NCBI GenBank assembly: GCA_023846275.1
Contig: CM043875.1
Location: forward strand, 40,082,633 to 40,146,632
From: Vanilla planifolia
Taxonomy: Eukaryota; Streptophyta; Magnoliopsida; Asparagales; Orchidaceae
Direction: 5' to 3'
Length of the DNA stretch: 64,000 nucleotides
The position numbers and the translations under genes are program-made. The notes below the pieces were generated by a model. The model saw only the letters and a program-made list of their open reading frames with translations, did not search any database and was not told the origin of the DNA. Shown in pieces: positions 60,790-64,000 of this stretch (position 1 is the first letter of the stretch; each line of letters begins with the position of its first letter).

Positions 60790-63420
60790 TAGCTGGCTAG
60801 TCAATCATTATATAATGCTTATCGTCTACAACAATTTGATATATCAATTTTTGTAATTGCTAATACATAGACTACTATATGAATACATTTCTATAAAAAA
60901 AATCACATAAAATTCATCAACTACTTGCTTTGTAATATGTAGCAGGACAAATTTACAAAGAAATACAATTTTAAAAGTTACACTCAACAAAACACATGAA
61001 CTATTCAAAAGCACATATCCTTAAATATATTTTCCTCATAAATTTTTATAGACTTTTTGAACGAAAAAAATGAACATTCTCAAAACATGACAAATAGAGC
61101 AATAAAAATTCTAAAATTGGGAATTATAAATTGTTATTAAAACCTACAAAAATGATTATTTTATATCACTATTGTTTAGGTTAAGAAAATAAAATCAAGC
61201 GCAAAAAACATTCAAATTTCAATGTTTCACTTATCCTCCCACTTGTTCCTTGTATTGGATATGTATACAACCAATTCCTCACAATCTTTATCCAAATCTT
61301 TGGTACTATAAGACTTTATCTTTTTTAAAATATGTGCATTGAAAGAATAAAAATAGTAATTTTTTATTAAAAAATGTGATATTTACATTAAAATAAAGCT
61401 CAATACATAAATATTTTTTTTCAAAAATATTGATTGAAATTTTTGTTACATATCATTTCCTATCTATAAAAATTTTTTTAAAATATACGAATTAATATTT
61501 TTTTTTGTTTTTGAAATAATTATACTTTGTTAAAATATGTTTAAAAAATTAAATCATAAATTAAAATAAATATATGCCCAACCAATATCTTCACACTTTT
61601 TACTACCACTTTGCAACATCAACAAGTCATTTCAAAACCCATAATTAAACTAGCAAAACGAATTGATTATTATTGAATGAGTAATAAATATTGCAATTTG
61701 ATGAAATAGTAATACTTAATATTCAATAGTTGATTTAAGGTCTTCCCTAATGAAAGATTCAATGGAGCCTATCCAATATACAAAATGGCCACATGGATTC
61801 AAAATGACAAATAGCTAGTAATCCTATTCAAGATTGAGTATTATAAATAAAATATACTAAATTTAGGACAAATTAATAAGTATACAAATTATTATATGAA
61901 ATAATGACTACTTAATATCTTTTTTGCTTTTTACATTTTCTTAATTTTGTGGGCTAACTGCATGTGGTAGACAAGATCATATAATATATGGATCAACAAA
62001 AGAAAATTCATAAACTATCTTAATGTTTTCCCTTATATTAGCAAACATAAGGATTATATATCAAAAGAACTATTAATTTATACTTTTTAACTTAAATATT
62101 CATTCTTTAGTGTAATATATATTTATCCAAAAAAATTGCCCATGATTGCCATGCCATTCTATACATTGATGCGGAATCTTCAATTGTTTACTTGTCAAAC
62201 AAAAATTGATGACCAAATAAAAAACTTCTTAACAAGAGACATTAAATTGAATTCTTCATCCTTGAAAATACATGGTGGAGCATCATATTTACAAAATAAA
62301 GTTGATATAATTTGCACTTTGTGGTGGTGGTTGTAATTTACAAATGACATTACTAACATATAATGACTACTACTAATTTCAAATAATTATTAAATACAAA
62401 TTATATTACACCTAGTTATTAGGCAAAATGAGTTTAATGAAACGTGAAAAAAATGTGTGCATTGTTCATTTTTTTTTTCAATTGTTTTAACATTAACCAC
62501 TAGAAATAGGATTATAGCAAGCCCATCAATTATATGGTCAATAGTCACACTATATAGCTATTTATCTGAGGTATATAGTTTCTAATAATGCCTAATCCTC
62601 ATATACTCATTACATTCCAAAGTTGGCATTATTAATCAAGTTGTATAAAACACACTACTACTAACACTTAATGATAACCAAATATTTACTTTAAAAATGG
62701 TATCATATTAAAAACATATATCATATTAAAATAATCATTAAGATTAGCAAGTATCTCAAGCATTGGAGGTGGTGAACTTACATTTATTTTCATCTAGGAA
62801 ACCACAACATTTATCTGGTACATCATTAGAGCATTTATAGTAAAATGATTAGTCTAATATACTCTGGATTCCTCTCTTCATTACTTTTCAAATTTGAAAT
62901 TTTACTATTACTCAATACTTCAACTTTAATAAGTTGAGCTTTCAAAAGATGTAATTTAGTAACATGATTAGTGCTAAAGCACTCTCTCATATTATCTTCA
63001 GTAGAAGTTATTACTATTTAAAATTCTCTTGCACCTTTTACTCTCTTAGAATATTCTAGCTTTTGTATTATGCTCAATTCTATGTTTTGAATTAGAGTAT
63101 TGACTACTTTTTTTTTCGTTTACAAAATAAATAATCAAACTTCAAATAATTTTTTGCAAGAAATAAAAAATTTTTAATAAAATATTAATAACTTTTAATT
63201 TTATTTTCTACTTCCTTAGTCATTGAATTAAAGTACTAACGACTTTTTTTGTAAGTAGTCTTCTTGAATTCTTTTGTGATAGGAAACTAAGTGATTCAAG
63301 TTAATACAAAAAAATAAAAAAAAGAAACAATAAATTGAATAAAAATATCTTTTTATAAAATATTTAAAATATTGCCCAACTTTATTACTAGTTGGATTAG
63401 TTTGATAAAACAAGTGAAAG
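60790..63420. other. AT-rich spacer, no gene recognised
   Basis: The frame at 62136-62336 (+) and others here show no family signature. Confidence 0.5.
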
Positions 63421-64000
63421 AAAGTATGCATATCATATAAGTACAACAAAGGAAATAGTATAATAATATAATAATATATGGGATAACTAAATTGGAAATG
63501 TATCATATAATATGAATTTTAACATTAGATAAATATGTAAATATTAAGTAAGAAAGAATATAGATCATACTATCACAATAATGTACATTATAAGATATAA
63601 TATAAAGATGATTGAAAAACTAAGTACATCATAATGGATCATATAAGGATGATTAAGTACACAATATAAGCATGATCAGTATGACAAACTATAGATATAG
63701 AGAGATATCACAAATCGTATAGTATAAAGTGAAGGATCATATAATATGATGAAGTATAACTAAAAAGTTTGTCGAACTTAAAATGGTGAACTAATGAGGT
63801 GGATCCTAACAGGATTTTAAAATAATAATATAAAGATGAATTATCTTACTATAGTTATTATGAGAGTAATTCTAGATTTAATATGAGATAACGTGATCTT
63901 AAGATGTTGAGATTCTTTTTAAGTTAAAACACACTTGGATTAGTATAAGATGATTCAAGCAAATAATATTTCAATATCGTAACACAAACATGTCACATAT
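63420..64000. repeat. AT-rich LTR-like block running off the right edge
   Basis: Carries the ATCATA/TATGAT motif family up to about 63760. Then a block (63800-64000, with GATGAATTATCTTACTATAG and TAGTATAAGATGA) resembles 27800-27960 and 28130-28160. The element continues beyond the window. Confidence 0.5.

Noticed and set aside
1..64000. CRISPR array, operon, tRNA or rRNA genes
   Set aside because: No regularly spaced identical repeats, no gene clusters with ribosome-binding sites, and no tRNA-like T-loop/anticodon arrangement were seen; the window is plant nuclear DNA.
1..64000. A new multi-gene biological system
   Set aside because: Only two intact genes are present, about 48 kb apart and functionally unrelated; the remainder is explained mostly by retrotransposon decay.

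Overview
This is a window of eukaryotic nuclear DNA, almost certainly from a flowering plant. Long, very AT-rich intergenic stretches full of decayed retrotransposons surround two short, GC-rich plant genes. The strong GC bias of those two coding regions beside AT-rich spacers suggests a monocot, possibly a non-grass monocot such as a banana or palm relative. That placement is inference only.

Two genes look functional. The first, on the + strand at 9.25-10.94 kb, is a receptor-like kinase of the LRK10L / WAK-associated family. Three exons are visible (9252-9284, 9668-9946, 10010-10938), covering the juxtamembrane basic segment, one membrane span and a complete kinase domain. The cysteine-rich ectodomain exon expected upstream is not seen; the sequence just upstream is a decayed Ty1/copia element. 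The second, on the + strand at 58965-59525, is an intronless single C2H2 zinc-finger protein of the ZFP5/ZFP6/GIS type, with a QALGGH finger, a 16-alanine tract and a C-terminal EAR-like motif.

Almost everything else recognisable is transposon debris. From left to right: two diverged LTR-like copies (about 0.4-1.2 and 5.3-6.1 kb) with a primer-binding-site match; a minus-strand copia relic (6.7-8.9 kb); a copia gag relic (11.8-12.7 kb, +); a Ty3/gypsy relic of Del/Tekay type (14.2-19.3 kb, +), split inside integrase by about 3 kb of foreign DNA; an L1-type LINE relic (22.9-26.6 kb, +); gypsy LTR-like blocks with internal tandem repeats (27-31 kb); a minus-strand copia relic flanked by about 210-bp direct repeats (38.0-47.5 kb), split inside reverse transcriptase by about 6 kb; a second copia gag relic (48.2-48.95 kb, -); and more gypsy-like LTR blocks (49.5-51.3, 53.3-54.2, 63.4-64.0 kb). 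All element reading frames carry stops and frameshifts, and several catalytic residues are lost.

Two small islands look like non-transposon coding debris that I could not name: 36.16-36.95 kb (-) and 60.1-60.3 kb (-). A GC-elevated block at 16.0-17.35 kb is also unidentified. I found no tRNA, rRNA, CRISPR array, operon or convincing new biological system. The most interesting leads are the kinase gene without a visible ectodomain, its 63-nt in-frame intron, the nested-insertion geometry and the unidentified islands.
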